A DNA stretch of 64,000 nt from Stemphylium vesicarium (GCA_004380135.1 QXCR01000081.1:1-64000); one strand, 5' to 3'. Counted from the stretch's first letter, positions 46,258-59,247 are shown. A program made the numbers and translations. The notes: generated by a model from the sequence alone, not told the origin.

Positions 46258-47732
46258 ATGACGGCCCCCTATCCGCCGTCTGGCCCGAAGGGTACCTACT
46301 CTTCTTAGCTTTCGGGAAATTTTGAACAGCTAATCCTTGAAGATTACAGCGTTCACTTCTACACAGAAACCCGCCTAGGTCGCCTCTCGGGCGAAGTGCG
46401 AAATCGAATCTACGAGTTTTATTTTGCCAATCCCGGTAGATACGTAATCAAACCACGTACTAAATTCCTACAAACATGTCCAGGAGAGCGTTTCGAATTC
46501 GAGCTACGACAAACATGCAAGGCGATTGAAAGGGAAACCAGGGGGGTACCGCTACGATACAATACGGTATCTTGCACCACACTTGGCGACATCCAGAAAG
46601 ACAGGGTTATGTGCCACTGGGACACATTTGTTAGAGCAAGGACTAAGATGCATGAATCCCATGTCTTCGAATGTCTACGCAAGGGAGAATACGATCAAAC
46701 TAAACTTGAAGAGATTTTGAGACTGTATCCGCAGTATAGGAAAGCTGTGGAAGAGATGTCTGTCTCGAACGCAGGTTGGCGGGAAGGGTTTTGCACGTTA
46801 GCTTCGATGGAAACAGAGGCTTTCTCCACACAACGGAAATTCGTGCTCAATGTCCTTGAGTCTATGTCTATCCAAGAGGAATCCCCAAGGTTATTTGATC
46901 CGAAGAACATCGAATTCGGTGGACATGGGATCAGGTATTGGTCAGTTATCTCATCCACAGACGCTGAGAAAGTTTTGGATCCTTATGATTGGCATCCTCT
47001 TGGGCAAGACAAGTGCAGTACACGTTTCTCGGCCGCATCCATAGCCATTCATTTCCTGAGAAGATCCAGTAACGCTACCCGCCGACATCTCCGGAATCTG
47101 GAAATACACGAGAATTCTTCATCTGTGGCGTTTCCAGAGTGTCACGCACAGGGCCTTATAGACTTCTGCCGGAAATATCGGAAACTACGCATTCAACGCC
47201 GCGTCAATGTCTTGAGTGCCGTTCTTAACAGGCCATGTCTTGGACATACCAATCCTCTCCGATTTTGTAAGTAGTCCTGAAGGAAGATTTCGGATATATC
47301 GCTAATATATCTATAGTGGGTGGACAACTCCATGACTGGATCGCAGAAGTCAAAGCGTTGGAACCGTCGGGAATGCGCAAAAAGGCGTCCAAACTCTCTT
47401 TCTACAGGCACGCGCTGCCCGAGCACATAGAAAAGATCTTCGGCATTATCCAAGAGCAGGCATCTTGGGGGATTGCCCAGGGCCGAACCATAGCCCGGGA
47501 CCTTCCACCTCATTGCCAATCCAGCTTAGGCGACGAACTCTGGGATCCAGATGGTCCGTTACATCAGGCTCTGGTCGAAATAAGTAATGGCACGTCGAAC
47601 ATCGCGGCCGATTTCGATGTGGGCCAATCGGTGGATCCCGCTCAACTGTTAGATGAGGACGGCAGCTGGTCAGAATGGAAGTGGACTCAGCATTGTGCGG
47701 AACTCGAAGCTGTGCTTGATCCCATGATGTGA
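46258..47732 (+). CDS. PECHA-family copy B, intact LPRELR-type protein
   Basis: Three exons: 46258-46291, 46343-47266 and 47317-47732, 457 aa, all in phase (donors GTACCT and GTAAGT; acceptors CTTGAAG and CTATAG with CTAAT branch sites). The first splice is the least certain; the other is strong. It has the same blocks as the other copies: RLSGEVRNRIYEFYF at the start, FSAASIAIHFL, RHLRNLEIHENSSSVAFPEC followed by HAQGL, LRIQRRVNVL, LHDWIAEVKALEPSGM, and FDVGQSVDP with an acidic Trp-rich end (DEDGSWSEWKW). No signal peptide or membrane helix. The only copy in the window without a stop in the frame. Function unknown. It begins 174 bases after the transposon end. Confidence 0.7.
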
Positions 47733-48487
47733 CGGTAGCCAGCATTTTCAACTCCTTCTATCTACATCTTGGGGCAATCGTTACCATGGGTTGGGGAAAA
47801 GTCTAGGAGCAATTCTTTCTGAGCAAAAAAGTCATTCCTATATCTATCGTGATTTCGGTGCACACGGTATGCAGACTCCCAAATTGAGCTTCCCCTACTC
47901 TTTTTGTACTATACCCATAATCCCAAGTTCGTGATTTCGTGTTCATTATCGTCATACATCAACACTATAGCGGTATGCCGAGTTGTCAACTCCAGCACGT
48001 ATGAATCGGAGAAGACATTGTAGAAGATTAGGGGCTGGCATACTCACCTGGTCAACCAAGATGATACCGGACAGCCTTTGAACATGCGGCCAGCGGTACG
48101 CGCAGGCAAGAATGATTGCACTACGTAGCCGAGCTCCGTAAGATACATAGCCAACTGCGAGTTACTTACAATATGCAGCTCTGAACAGCGTGTAACTCGG
48201 CACTCACCGCTCTATCCATATCACATTCGCGTCCAAGACTAGTCATTTTCACAACCACGCTGATGTATAAATACATGATACTCATTGCAGTCTACATCAA
48301 CACCAAATCTAGGGCCAATCGTCAAGATGAATTGATATCCTGGCCGTCTTGCGACCGATACCGATAACGCCGATCCATGCACGCCGCCATACAACCCATA
48401 CGATGAATGTCGGATAGGAAGTGCTAAACATCTTAAACTTGAAGAGAGTGACCATCCCGGTTCACGACAATAGGCCCTCTTCTATTT
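47733..48487. other. Intergenic, 0.75 kb between convergent genes
   Basis: No gene seen. Confidence 0.5.
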
Positions 48488-50334
48488 CTATTGGACCTGC
48501 TTAATCTTGCATTGCCATCCTGAGTTGGCCTCGAGCAGTGGAAGACTGTGTTGAGAGTTAGTATCGGTTCATAGTTGATGTGATAGGAAGGAGTCTTACC
48601 TAGCACCCAAGCACCAACCCAACTCATTGCCCTTGATCTTCTTTGCGATCTTGACCTCACGGTCGATGGGCATACCGTATCCGCTCCTCAAGAGCTCGAA
48701 TTGAAAGTTGAGGTCTAGGCACCATTCAGGACGGCCCTTCAACTCCTCGAGCGCGTTTGGTACCGCGGAGAAAGAATCCCAACCCTTCTCACCAGTGCAT
48801 ACCTTGTTGGCGAGATCTTGCAATTCGCGGAGGGTGAATGACTCGGGCATGCCGAGGTCCTGGGTACGGTCGTAGAAGTATGAGAGGAGGTACACGTCTT
48901 CGGTAGCAAACGTCTGAGCAAAGGGAGGCTGGTGAACACCCTTGAAGGCGCAAGGCGCGATGGCGCATTCGTCGTCTTTGTGAAGGGTCTTCTCGGCGAG
49001 GCCGCGGCATTGGGTTGGCGAGGCTGTAGAGGGACCGGTCATGTTCACTGTGACAGACTCGCCAAGTTCATGGCCCTTGGGCATCTGCACTTCGACTTCG
49101 CGCGACATTCCAGGAGCGATGCAAGGGTTTACAATTGGCTTCTTGAGGTATTCCCTGTTGTCCTTGTTTGTCTCGTGGAGTCCTGCAAGGATAGTGCTGT
49201 GCAGGTTGTTGCGTGCCTCCATTAGACCGTATCCCAAGTATGAGTGTTGGTAGAGATCGAAATCGCGGTTGCCGAAGTTGAGCGTGTACTTGTGGTCGCC
49301 CTCTGCGAGCTTCGTGGGGAGTCCACCGCGTGGAGTGTCTGGGAATGTAGGCTCGAAGATGATTTGTGTGGAACCACCACCAAGATCGAGAACGGCGGCC
49401 GTAGGGTTCTTGTCGGGACCTCCAATCTTGCCGAGGAGGTAGTTGACGGTGATCCATGCGTATACGCCCTCCATCTCTCCAGGCATGACCTCTACGCCCT
49501 TCTTTTCCTCAGAGACAAGCGGGAAGGGATAGTCGTTTTCCAGATGACGACGCACGGCAGCCAGAATGTCGTTGCTCTTCTGCTCGCCGAGTTTGCGAAG
49601 ACCAGCTGTCGCCTTTACGGCGATAGGAGTGCATGATTGGTATTCCTTTGGCACGTTCTTGAGCGCCACATCCAAGAGAACGTCCAGACTCCTTGCAGCG
49701 GCCTCTGGGTCATCGCCGTAGGCAGACAGACCGGAACCTCCCTCCCTCTTGGGGGTCATTTCGAAGTCCTCGTTCTCGAGCTCGGGGCTGGGACCGCAGT
49801 TGTTGAACTTGTAGACATGGATACGAGAGCCAGTGCTGCCGGCATCGATCATGAGGGCATATTGGATGAGCGGCTTGTCCTTCGAGTAGGACGTTGTGCA
49901 TTCGGCCTTTGCGTCGCCGGCTGCCGTGTTGCCTCCGGATGGATGCGATACAGCTGTAAATGTCAGCTCTTCCTTACATGATACTGTGTCTTGTACATAC
50001 CACCTGGCCTCGGAATGCTATCGCGCGGCGCAACAAAGTACAGCACGAGCAGTATGAATGCAATGACACCACCTGTCTTCAGGTAGCGTAACCGCTGCCC
50101 TTGGTTCATGACGGCGCCGCCCTTGCTTTCGTTCATGAATGCGTCCGAGTACGACGACCGGTGTCGCGTATGTCTAGCGGCCTTTTGGTGAGGGTCGTCG
50201 TCGTCGCCGTCGCGATTGGGGTCAAAGTTGCGTGGCAGAGAAACAGAGACGCGGCGGCGTGGGCCAGAAAAACTAAAATAAGACCAGATGCCGGGACGTC
50301 GTTGGCTTCCGGGGACCTCAACACCGCTGGACAT
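48488..50334 (-). CDS. GDA1: Golgi guanosine diphosphatase (GDA1/CD39 family)
   Basis: Three exons: 50334-50001, 49953-48600 and 48545-48488, 581 aa. The last exon completes the typical end ELGWCLGASLPLLE, which shows that the frame's TAA at 48596 lies inside an intron. Type II membrane anchor at about 91-107 (GGVIAFILLVLYFVAP), lumenal catalytic domain after it. All apyrase motifs are present: DAGSTGSRIHVY, KATAGLR, EMEGVYAWITVNYLLG and LDLGGGSTQI. It hydrolyses GDP released by mannosyltransferases to GMP in the Golgi, so that GDP-mannose import and protein/lipid mannosylation can continue. Confidence 0.93.
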
Positions 50335-51073
50335 GGAACTAGGGGAGACGAAGGAAGAAAAGGGTCCGCGGTTTAGGGCGCGGTCATTGAGCTGAACTGC
50401 ACTCCCAGGTTAGTCTAGGGCGGTGTGGCAAAGGAGACACGTAAACACATAGAGAGGCAACGTACAACAGGAGTGACTGTCCAAAGCAGTAAAGATGTGT
50501 AATCGGGTGCGATTGCTGTTACTCAGCCGCCGTTGGATTCGTGTTCTTGTGCCTGGTGAGTGAGGTCCCTGAATCTTGGCACCAACTTTTGGACCCCCGA
50601 CAGCCTTGCGGCGGCACTATCTACTTGCACCGAGCTTATCTAATGACTGGACAAGGCAATGCTGCTATCGAAAGATTATTCGGAAAGTTAATTCAAAATG
50701 ATTTTGGTTGCGAAATGAAGAATGGTATCATGATTAAATCAGCTATTCCGTCTTCCCCTGCAACGTTGACATAGTTCGAAGAGCCTATGTTCCTACCTCG
50801 TATTACCCCCCGGCCAAAGTCTGCCTTCAATCGACAGTGCAGCTCTGGGCAGTGCCCCCAAGTGTGAAGATGTGTCATGGGCGATCATGCTCGGAATCGT
50901 TATCGGCCAGACAGCATAGAGCGCACAAGGTCCAGAAGATTTCCAGATGGCCTCCATAGGCGCTGCATTGTATAGGCGCTGCATTGTGGAGGCGCGCATC
51001 GCGATATTACTCCACGTCTTCGCACCACCATGCGACGCTTTGTCCGAAGGATTGTCCTCCTTGGGTCTCACTC
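50335..51073. other. Intergenic, 0.74 kb
   Basis: Upstream region of GDA1 and 3' end of the EF-hand gene. No gene, one short tandem repeat (next entry). Confidence 0.5.
50956..50987. repeat. Exact 16-base tandem duplication
   Basis: Two adjacent copies of ATAGGCGCTGCATTGT, followed by a partial GGCGC. Confidence 0.9.
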
Positions 51074-51804
51074 TCACCCAAAAGACAGTCCAGCCCTCTT
51101 CATCACACTCTCAAAGTCCTCAAGACTGACACCCCCGACATCTTTACCCTGGCCTTTGACCCCACCATTCGCCTCAAGGATCATATCCTTTAAGACATCA
51201 TCTGGCACGTCTTCTCGCAGCTCCTTCGCGACTCTTCTGAGATGCGCCAGTGTGATGGATCCTGCAGCACCATGAGTGAACAGCTGATATGCTGCGCTGA
51301 CCTCTTCCGCGTTGCTCTCTTCTCGGTATTCGTCCTCTTCCTCATCGTCATCATCGGATCCATGATCCTTGGAATGTATTGCGATCGCAGCGTACGAGAT
51401 GAAAGGAACGAACTCGACGAAGTCGGTATTGAGAGGGTCGATCGTGGAGAGGATAGAGGACATTTCAGACTTCTCAGGTGTGAGGTTGAGAGAGCTGCGC
51501 GGCGATTAGCATTCGAGTACTACTCGTGGGTGCATCCGAGTGTCACATACATCAGGCATCTTCGTACATCGGCTTTCTTCAATACGCCTTCTTTCGAATC
51601 TTCGTGATCAGGATGAGGGACGGCGAACAGGCCGAACGCCTCGCGTATCTCGGCTTCTTGCTCTGCCGTCAGTCCATTCTCTTTCGCGAGCTTCGATGCG
51701 CGTTTGACAGGCGCTTTCACAGGCGGTCCACGACGCTTTGGCGGCTTCAACTCTGTCAGTACGCGACATCAACGCTGAAAAAGAGCTCGGGGCATTCTTA
51801 CCAT
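51074..51804 (-). CDS. Centrin/Rad33-like EF-hand protein
   Basis: Proposed exons: 51804-51802 (the ATG alone), 51750-51551 and 51494-51074, 207 aa. The 5' exon is the weak part: the main frame has no ATG, and an ATG directly followed by GTAAGA gives an in-phase join to LKPPKRRGPPVKAPVKR. Later splice sites (GTATGT...GCGCAG) are good. Two degenerate EF-hand pairs follow: LTAEQEAEIREAFGLF with KKADVRRCLISLNLTPE, and SAAYQLFTHGAAGSITLAHL with SLEDFESVMKRAGLSFG. The calcium-ligand positions are poor. A very acidic linker (GSDDDDEEEDEY) separates them. Layout recalls centrin and the yeast repair protein Rad33, both partners of Rad4/XPC, but this is inference. Confidence 0.7.
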
Positions 51805-54266
51805 TCTGCACCGATAAATAAGGAGTTGTTCACATGTCCATTTGCGTAGGCGATGGTCACTGCGCGCTCCGATGACGCGACTGCATGGGCCCACGCCAAG
51901 AAACACGGGCCCCTTTTTCAACAGGTAAAATCCTCGCTTCCAGCCACCCCCTCTACCATCACCCACACACCTATATCTATTCAAGCAGGCGCGTCCTCCC
52001 TCCAGGGACATGTGCGGCCTTCTTTTCTTTTCGTCGTCTTCTTGACGCGCCAAACACGTGTCGCGACGTCTCACCGACTTCTTTCATCACTATACATTCC
52101 ATCTCGTTCCAACTCGATACCTCTGTCGACCAGACCAACCTTTCCATTTCATGCCATCGCGGCGCCACCAGAACCCCAAGTACCACATAATTACCCACAA
52201 GAATCACATTACTCCTATTAGCTATCTATGCACCATAGATTTGCGAAAGTTAGCAACCCACAACTACCGCATACCACAAGAACCACAAGTTTACTACGTT
52301 TTCCTCAACGGATCGTAGCTCCAACAGCTTCACCCAAGCTGCACTCTGGCGTAGCATTATGCATTGGTCTGGCTCCCGGTGCATGGTGTGAACCCGCAAG
52401 CCTAGACAGATGGCGTGGCAACCCTTCTATCGTTGACGGTAGAGCACGTAAGTCAGGAGACGTCCCGCAACCACCCACCGCCCCCACATGAACTACACGA
52501 ACCGCTGAAGTTTCGGAGTTTTACGAATGGCTATGGATCGCCCTCGACGTGTCCTAATCGACCTGTGCGACCTGTGCCGTTCGATGGGCTGAGTTCCAGC
52601 TAGACTGGTACCTCCGTTTGCGGGGCTGTTCTTGCAGTAAATCACGACACGACTTGACATCTGTCGGAACCCCTCAAACCACTGATGGAAGCGCCCATTG
52701 GTAGGAGGCGGATCTTTTGAGCTCGCTCGCTTTCCGTGCTGTACAAGTTGCCGTCATGGGATGAGTACATCTATGGACCTCTACAACTAAGGAGTCTCCG
52801 AGCTTCCCCAATCCGCAGATGTTGGCGTGAACGTGGACCACTAAAGCAGGGGAAATACCCCCGAATTCGCGAAAGAGATCTGTAGAGGTTGACCCCTCTG
52901 AGATTTATCTCACAGGGCTTCGGCAGTCTTGGATCCCGATCGCGAAGGAAGAAGCCAACAGATATGAAACCGCCTTCGGGCGAGTTTCGACAGGTCGCAT
53001 AACCCCTGGCAAGTTTTGCTCCGAGGCACCCACGCAATCGCAACATCTGTTGCAGAATTGTTGAAAAATTATTGAACAATTATTGTTGAAAACCCGTCGC
53101 GTCCTTCGGGATGCAATCGACTTGAGCGCTGCGACATACTGCTACCCTTGAGTAGTTTGGGGACGCGCGCAAGAATCACCAGCTTTGCCTGACGCGACAA
53201 GCTAATCTTTGATCGTTACCCCCCCTCTGGCGATCGGTTCCATTGATGTTGCTTTGGCGACTCTGGAATCGGAGAAGAAGACAAGACGTCCGCTCTTGGG
53301 CTCCCCTTGCAACAGGTTTGGTAGCCCGACTTGCGGTGTACGCATGTCAACTTTTCCATCGCTGTATGGCTATGGATTGGGGTTGTATCCGCCAACATCG
53401 AACAAGGTGTCGCACTGTTTCAGTTCACCCCCTTGCGCGTCTGCGAAAAGCTCATGTCTTCTGGGAGTTTTTTCCCCGAGATCGAGCAGATAACAGGTCA
53501 ACCAGCCTGTGCGAAGCCAGCTTCCCACTTGGGCCTGGTACTTGGTTCACAGCGTCCTTGCGACGTTGTCTGAAGATACCCATGAAGTTTCCTTTGTTTC
53601 CCTGAAGTTCTTTACTGAAGTTATTGTTGAAGGCTCTACGTCAACTTTCGTCGTCGTTCAGTCAGTGGGCTTTCGAGGAAGCAATCAGTTGGACCCTTCG
53701 GGGTTCTGGCTTTCAATCTCGTTTCATCTCTTGTACTGCTCGCTTTGAGTAAGGAAAGAGCTGTAAGCGAGAACCATGTGGTTTGACTTCGGTCATCTCA
53801 CTCCGCTTCTACATTATGCTAGAGCCCGCCAATCAGTTTATACCACGTTGGCGAGTGTGGACATAGAAGCAAGATTGAAACACACTGTCGTCTTTTATAC
53901 AGATGATGGGCCTTGGATCTACGATACATCAAGCCGAATAGATGGTTTGAGGTTTCGGTCCAGGCATACATAGCGTCTTTCAAGTGAGACATTTTTTTCC
54001 CTTCATCCGGCACATCGCGAGTGCGACTTGTGTTCATGTCTCGTTTCCATCACGTTGATATGGGGATGATGACTCCCTTTATGCAGGGCGCCATGTCTTC
54101 ATTCCTCATGATCATCACGACGCATCCAGCCGGACCTGAAGTCATTGTCACTAACCTGATCCCTGCAGCTATGTAGACCAATTTACCAGCACAATTTGTT
54201 TACCGAACCTTTTTTCCTGCGTCGTGAACACATTGTTGCACCTGCAAAGTTCCCTCATCCGCTGAC
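51805..54266. other. Gene-poor stretch, 2.46 kb
   Basis: The longest stretch without a supportable gene in the right half. The octamer CCTTCGGG occurs three times (about 52972, 53104 and 53694), and 53057-53090 has an A/T-rich block with repeated ATTATTG/TTGTTGAA. An 80-codon plus-strand frame at 53331-53573 has no ATG and no known family. No tRNA or snRNA recognised. Confidence 0.4.
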
Positions 54267-56017
54267 TTAACCCATTGCCTCGAGCGATGACGCATCGCTC
54301 TTGTCCCACGGGTACAGCTCCTCAGCTTTTTTGATGAGCTCCCGGCGCTCTTCGTCCCTAGGCTGGATACTAAGACGATAAGGCGCAGGATGGCTCACGA
54401 TACCGCACTCAAACTCGATCTTCGGCTCTACAATCTTCCCATTCTCGACCAGCTTCTTGATGTCGAAGACCGCGAGCGACTGCGCGATGGTCGTGAACAG
54501 CGCGTTGTCGGCGATGTAGCGACCAGGGCAGACGCGGCGACCGTAGCCAAATGTCCACGCTCGGGGGTCGGGCTCGACAGTGTGGGTTGGGGTGGTGATG
54601 TAGCGTTCCGGGCTGAAGGTCATTGGGTCTGCGTAGACGGCGGGGTCATGGGTGAACCACCTATAGGATATCAGCTATAAAGAATGTGGTTGCGGAGTGA
54701 AAAGAGATGAAGCTCACCAGGTATTCGCTAAGATGATGGCGCCTTTGGGAATTCGATATCCCCGGATGCTATCCTCCTCCGTGCTGCAATGTGGCAAAGC
54801 CATCGGTGCGATGGGGTGCCAGCGATGCACTTCCTTGACCACCGCCTCGATGTACGGCAAGCTGTCCTTGTCGCTGGTAAGTGGCAAGCGACCACGACCA
54901 ATAACACGATCGAGTTCCTCCTGTGCCTTCTTCTGGACGTCGGGAAAGACAGCCATGGCGAGGAAGAACGTCATGATGGCAGCGACAGTAGTATCCGAGC
55001 CACCTAGGTACATGGAAGCCGCCGACCATTGATGGACGTGTTCCATTCTTGATTCAGTGCCGAGAGACTCGATGGCTTGCGACATGAAAGATGTCTTTGC
55101 TTTCTTGTCTCGCATCTGCTTCTTCACCCAGGCGTACGGCGTCTCTGCGCTGCGGTAGAGTTCCTTTCTAAACTCACGGGCTGTAGCTTTGAAGTTGGTA
55201 CCCGGGCACCAATCAGGCAGGAAACGTACTTGGCTGAGTTCAGCATCTGACGTTTTTTTATAAGAACGGCAGTCGTGACTTACAGAATGGAAATATATCC
55301 ACAGCCCATTGCCCAGGCACACCTACAATAGAGAGCTGACTCATCGCTTTCTCGGCAATGTCAACTAGTGGATCTGGTCCTTTTGCGTTGGGCGTATATC
55401 CATAAGTGATCCTGAGGATCACGGCACCAGCCTCTTTCCTGATATGATCCCAGAGATCATTGGGGCTCTCGAGGACATTCAACAGGAAGTGCGCTGCTTC
55501 TTCGTTCTGCACGCGGTCGAACGCTGCGATCGATGTAGTGGATCCGCCAATCTTGGCAAGGTTCTTCCGGTGCTGTCTAAAGTTCCAACCAGGCTGGAGG
55601 AAACCCAGTCCTACCTCCCAACCCACCCTGATTTGTTAGCTTCTGTGACAGGCGTATTGTGGGGACACGGAAAACATACATGGTACCAGCAAAGACTTGA
55701 TGTGGTCTACCAGCATACTTTGGCGCTCGGTCTTTGAGCAGCTCCAACGCGATCTGTGCATCGTTTAGTATCACAAATGTCTGGCCTAGAATGGTGAGGG
55801 AGCTGATTGGGCCGTATAGGTCTTTGTGCTTCAGCCAATGTTCCCATTCGCGGTCGCCACGATTGGGCAGATCGTTGAGGTTACCGAGAATTGGAAGGCC
55901 TTTGGGCCCTGGAGGAAGTGGTAGCTTGTGCTTTCTAGCTCGAAGGCAGCGTGTAATCAAGTAGACAATCAAGAAACTCAGAGCGATCCCGAGATTGGTG
56001 GCGGAAAATGAAGCCAT
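54267..56017 (-). CDS. Cytochrome P450 monooxygenase
   Basis: Four exons: 56017-55680, 55627-55284, 55228-54718 and 54660-54267, 528 aa, all in phase. N-terminal ER anchor (LGIALSFLIVYLITRCL) and proline hinge (LPLPPGPKGLPILGN). The I-helix oxygen motif is GGSDTT, the K-helix ExxR is EVHR in VVKEVHRWHP, the PERF-type region is FSPERYI and the heme-binding loop is FGYGRRVCPG with Cys as the iron ligand. It oxidises a small lipophilic molecule with electrons from the P450 reductase. It most resembles fungal P450s of the O-methylsterigmatocystin-oxidoreductase type (CYP64-like), often in secondary metabolism or detoxification. No synthase gene is next to it, so the substrate is open. Confidence 0.92.
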
Positions 56018-57458
56018 AATGCTGCTGCTTTGCGCCTATATCCACTCGAAGGGTAAAACGATAGGAGAATAGATGCTGGAAAGAAGAAAGTTGGCGGCAC
56101 AAAAGAGCACTTCAAAAAACACCCCAAGAGTCAATCCAAGAAGTATATCTCGATGATTGAGCCATCTCTAGGCTTTCTCATGCAATGTCAGCGTGTTCGT
56201 CTCGAAAACCTGATATGGTGCAGTATGTTCGCAGCATGGGACGTTTTTGAGGCCTCCAAGTGCTACGGGAACAAGCATGCTGCAGGTGTCGCAGCCAATG
56301 ATAGGGCTGAGCGCGATATGCTGGTGGTGGTTGCACAACCTCGATGCATCAAATCGATGCTGATCGGTGAGCACCCGTTCGTTCATACCTGTCATTCCCG
56401 GAGCTGGCAGGTATGAACGTGTCAGCTGCAACCTTGTTCATCTTCCCTTTACCACTCTACACTCGCGAGGCGACGTATTTATCAACATCTATGGAATATG
56501 AATAGCAATGAATCATGCCATCGTAGTGTCCTGAAGTCCAGCGGGAGGCGCCGTCGTAAGGCGGTCGCGCATGTGAGAAAGCGGGGGGCGTGCGGAAGGC
56601 GTCAAGCCCATCAATAAACCTCGTCGCGGTGCAGCGAAGCATCAGGGTATATATATGGCTGACGTGAGATTAGTAAAAGAGAAGATAAAAAGTGCCCCAC
56701 TATAAGTATGGGGTTTTGTCTGCTCTTTCCATTTCTGATGCTGCCACGCTTCTCTCGACTCACTCAACATCTCCATGGCATCCCCATTTTCCGGAAAGCA
56801 TGGATCGTATGGGAAGACCCCGGGCTTGGATAGGCTCTTCCCCTTCGCCAGCACACTTTCACATGGTGTTGAAAGTCGCGCACGCTCGCTTGCCACTGTG
56901 GGACGTCCAGACTGCTTCGGCTGCAGACCAAGCACCGGATCCCCTGTTGCACGATGAGGGCCTGGGAGCCTCTGACTCAATATTACTGTCAAAAGCCGCC
57001 CCGCACGACTCAAGCTCGCGACCTCGGCTTCGCGGGATATATTGATATTTTCTCGGGAGTTCGGGGCACGACGCGTGAGTCGTGAGAGGTAGCTGACGTC
57101 GGAAAGTGGAGGCTCGCAACGAAGCGCGCTAGCCAATCGTACTTCAAGCTGCGACCTTTTTCTGCAAGGTCGACATCCAAGTGGTGGATGGGCGAGAGCT
57201 GGAGACGGAGAAACAAGCGTTATTTACCCCGCCTTTCCTATTCGCAGTCGCCCCCCTCTAAAAGTCAGCACCTTGCAGTTACCCCAGCCTTTCTTCCCCA
57301 CATCACGTGCAGATCGTCCGAAAAGTTTACGAAATACGCTGCCAAAAACGAGCTTTTCAAACGCCGTACATTTAGTTGGTCGACGACTCAATCGCCGGCG
57401 ACATGTATATCACCCCGCAAATAGGTCCGAACCATGGATACAGTACCAAGTAGTCAAG
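56018..57458. other. Divergent upstream region of P450 and GH79 genes
   Basis: 1.44 kb between two divergent genes. No gene supported. It holds the hairpin-forming inverted repeat listed next. Confidence 0.5.
56380..56419. repeat. Perfect 12-base inverted repeat upstream of P450
   Basis: Arms CGTTCATACCTG (56380-56391) and CAGGTATGAACG (56408-56419), perfectly complementary, loop of 16 bases. It lies about 365 bases before the P450 start codon. It could be a cruciform/hairpin or a palindromic protein-binding site. Confidence 0.85.
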
Positions 57459-59247
57459 ATGCTGCCAAAGGTCAATCGCTCCGTCCTCCTCTCATGCCTC
57501 GTGGCTGCTTTAGAAGCGGACGCTACTGTTCTGCCTTCGAATGCGAAATCCATAGTTGTTCCAAAGGCAGCTTCTAGCGATGCTGGCATTCCCTTGGACT
57601 CGTTCGTTTCCTTTTCGTTCGAATTCTCGTCATGGCCCGATTTCGCTGGTAAGTTCTGTGTTGTTCACATTAGTTGCAGCGATTTATTAATATGGGAATC
57701 TAAAGGCAATTTATCGCGTCCGAACGCCTTCACAAGCAATCTCATGAGCAACCTGGGCAAGCTGCAAGGCTCTATGCCAATCGCTCGGGTGGGAGGCAAC
57801 ACCCAGTAATTCATCCATCCGCTGCATATGAGAAAATCAACGCTAACCTGAGGCGCAGAGACATAGCAATCTTTGATGAGTCGCAAAAAACCGGCCTGGT
57901 TGGCGTCATTCGTCCAAACATCTCAGCCGACTATCCGACCATCATCACAATTGGCCCATCATTCTTCGAATCCTACAAGACTATGCCCAAGGGTACCAGA
58001 TTCGTTCATGGCTTCAACATGGGTGCCAACTCTAGCGCCGCAAGGGCAGCAACCTGGGATTCTGCGTCATACGCCTGCGAAGCTATCGGGAGCGACTTGT
58101 TGTACTGGGAGTACGGCAATGAACCCGATCTTTTCCATGCGTCTGGTTATCGACCGGTCAACTGGACCGAGGCAGACTATGTATCCGAATGGCTGAACGG
58201 AACCAACGCCATCGAAGAAGCTGTGAAGTCGGCATGTCCCGATCTTGCGGGAACGATGTTCATGGCACCGAGTTTCGCGGGAGTTGAGGCCAACGACTAC
58301 TTCACGCTGGCCCCTGTCAAAGCCTGGGAGGAAGGGCTAGATAAGAACGAGAACATTGAAATCATTGCTTCGCATAATTACATGGGTGTCTCGACCGACC
58401 TTGGCATCACGCTGCAGGGTACATTGATGAACCACACCAACATCATCGATAGGGCGGAGCGCCAGCTCAATGTTTCGAGGGGGATCAGGGCGTTGGACAA
58501 TGCACCAGAGCCGAGTACGCCTTTCATCTTAGGCGAGCACAACTCGCTTGCCAGGCAAGGACGGCCGGGTTTGAGCAACAGCTTTGGTGCGGCGTTGTGG
58601 GGTGTAGACTGGAACGTCTATCTCGCCTCTCAGAACATCTCTCGCTCTCATATGCACCAAGGAACCAACTACCGGTAAGATGTACTCCTAGTATATCTCT
58701 GCCGAGAACCCCAAGCTAACGCGCACAAAGCTACCAATCTTGGCAACCTGTCGAGACGAACATCACTACGAAGGGTACAAAACCACCTTACTACGGCAAC
58801 GTCGCAGTCGCCGCTTTTATGCACAAGTCTTCGCCTTCGTCCCAGCTCCAGATCTCGCATCTAGACTCATCCTCCATATTCTCAACTCAGTATGCTGCTC
58901 ACATCGACAACACGCTAACCCGCCTTCTCGTCGTCGATCTGCACACGTACAACACCACCGACAACAACTACACTACTCCCTTTGAACGGCCTGTGGAGAC
59001 GTACGATTTCAAGCTGCCCAGCTCTTGCAAGGGCGAAGCACAGGTGCAGAGGCTGATGGCGAATGGTAGTGATGCTATCACTGGCATTACCTGGGATGGA
59101 TACAGCTACAACTACGAGTTGGACGAGGGAAAGCCAGTCAGGATGAACAATGTTACGTGCGGGGAAAATTTCCATGTGGATGGAAGTGGGATGCTGAAGG
59201 TTAACGTTCCTTGGAGTAGTGTAGCGATTGTTAGTCTGGATTGCTAG
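57459..59247 (+). CDS. Secreted GH79 beta-glucuronidase-like glycosidase
   Basis: Four exons: 57459-57648, 57706-57805, 57859-58674 and 58731-59247, 540 aa, all in phase. The start MLPKVNRSVLLSCLVAALEA is a signal peptide. Early blocks FVSFSFEFSSWPDFAG and ARVGGNTQDIAIFD are conserved in GH79. The acid/base Glu is in LLYWEYGNEPDLF and the nucleophile Glu in TPFILGEHNSLARQG, as in clan GH-A. After about residue 370 follows the beta-sandwich domain of the family (GTKPPYYGNVAVAAFMH, then TWDGYSYNYE). About eight N-glycosylation sites. It probably releases (4-O-methyl) glucuronic acid from arabinogalactan or other glycans outside the cell. Divergent from the P450. Confidence 0.9.

Noticed and set aside
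54267..59247. Secondary-metabolite cluster around the P450
   Set aside because: Only one P450 and a glycosidase are present; no polyketide, peptide or terpene synthase, transporter or pathway regulator is adjacent.
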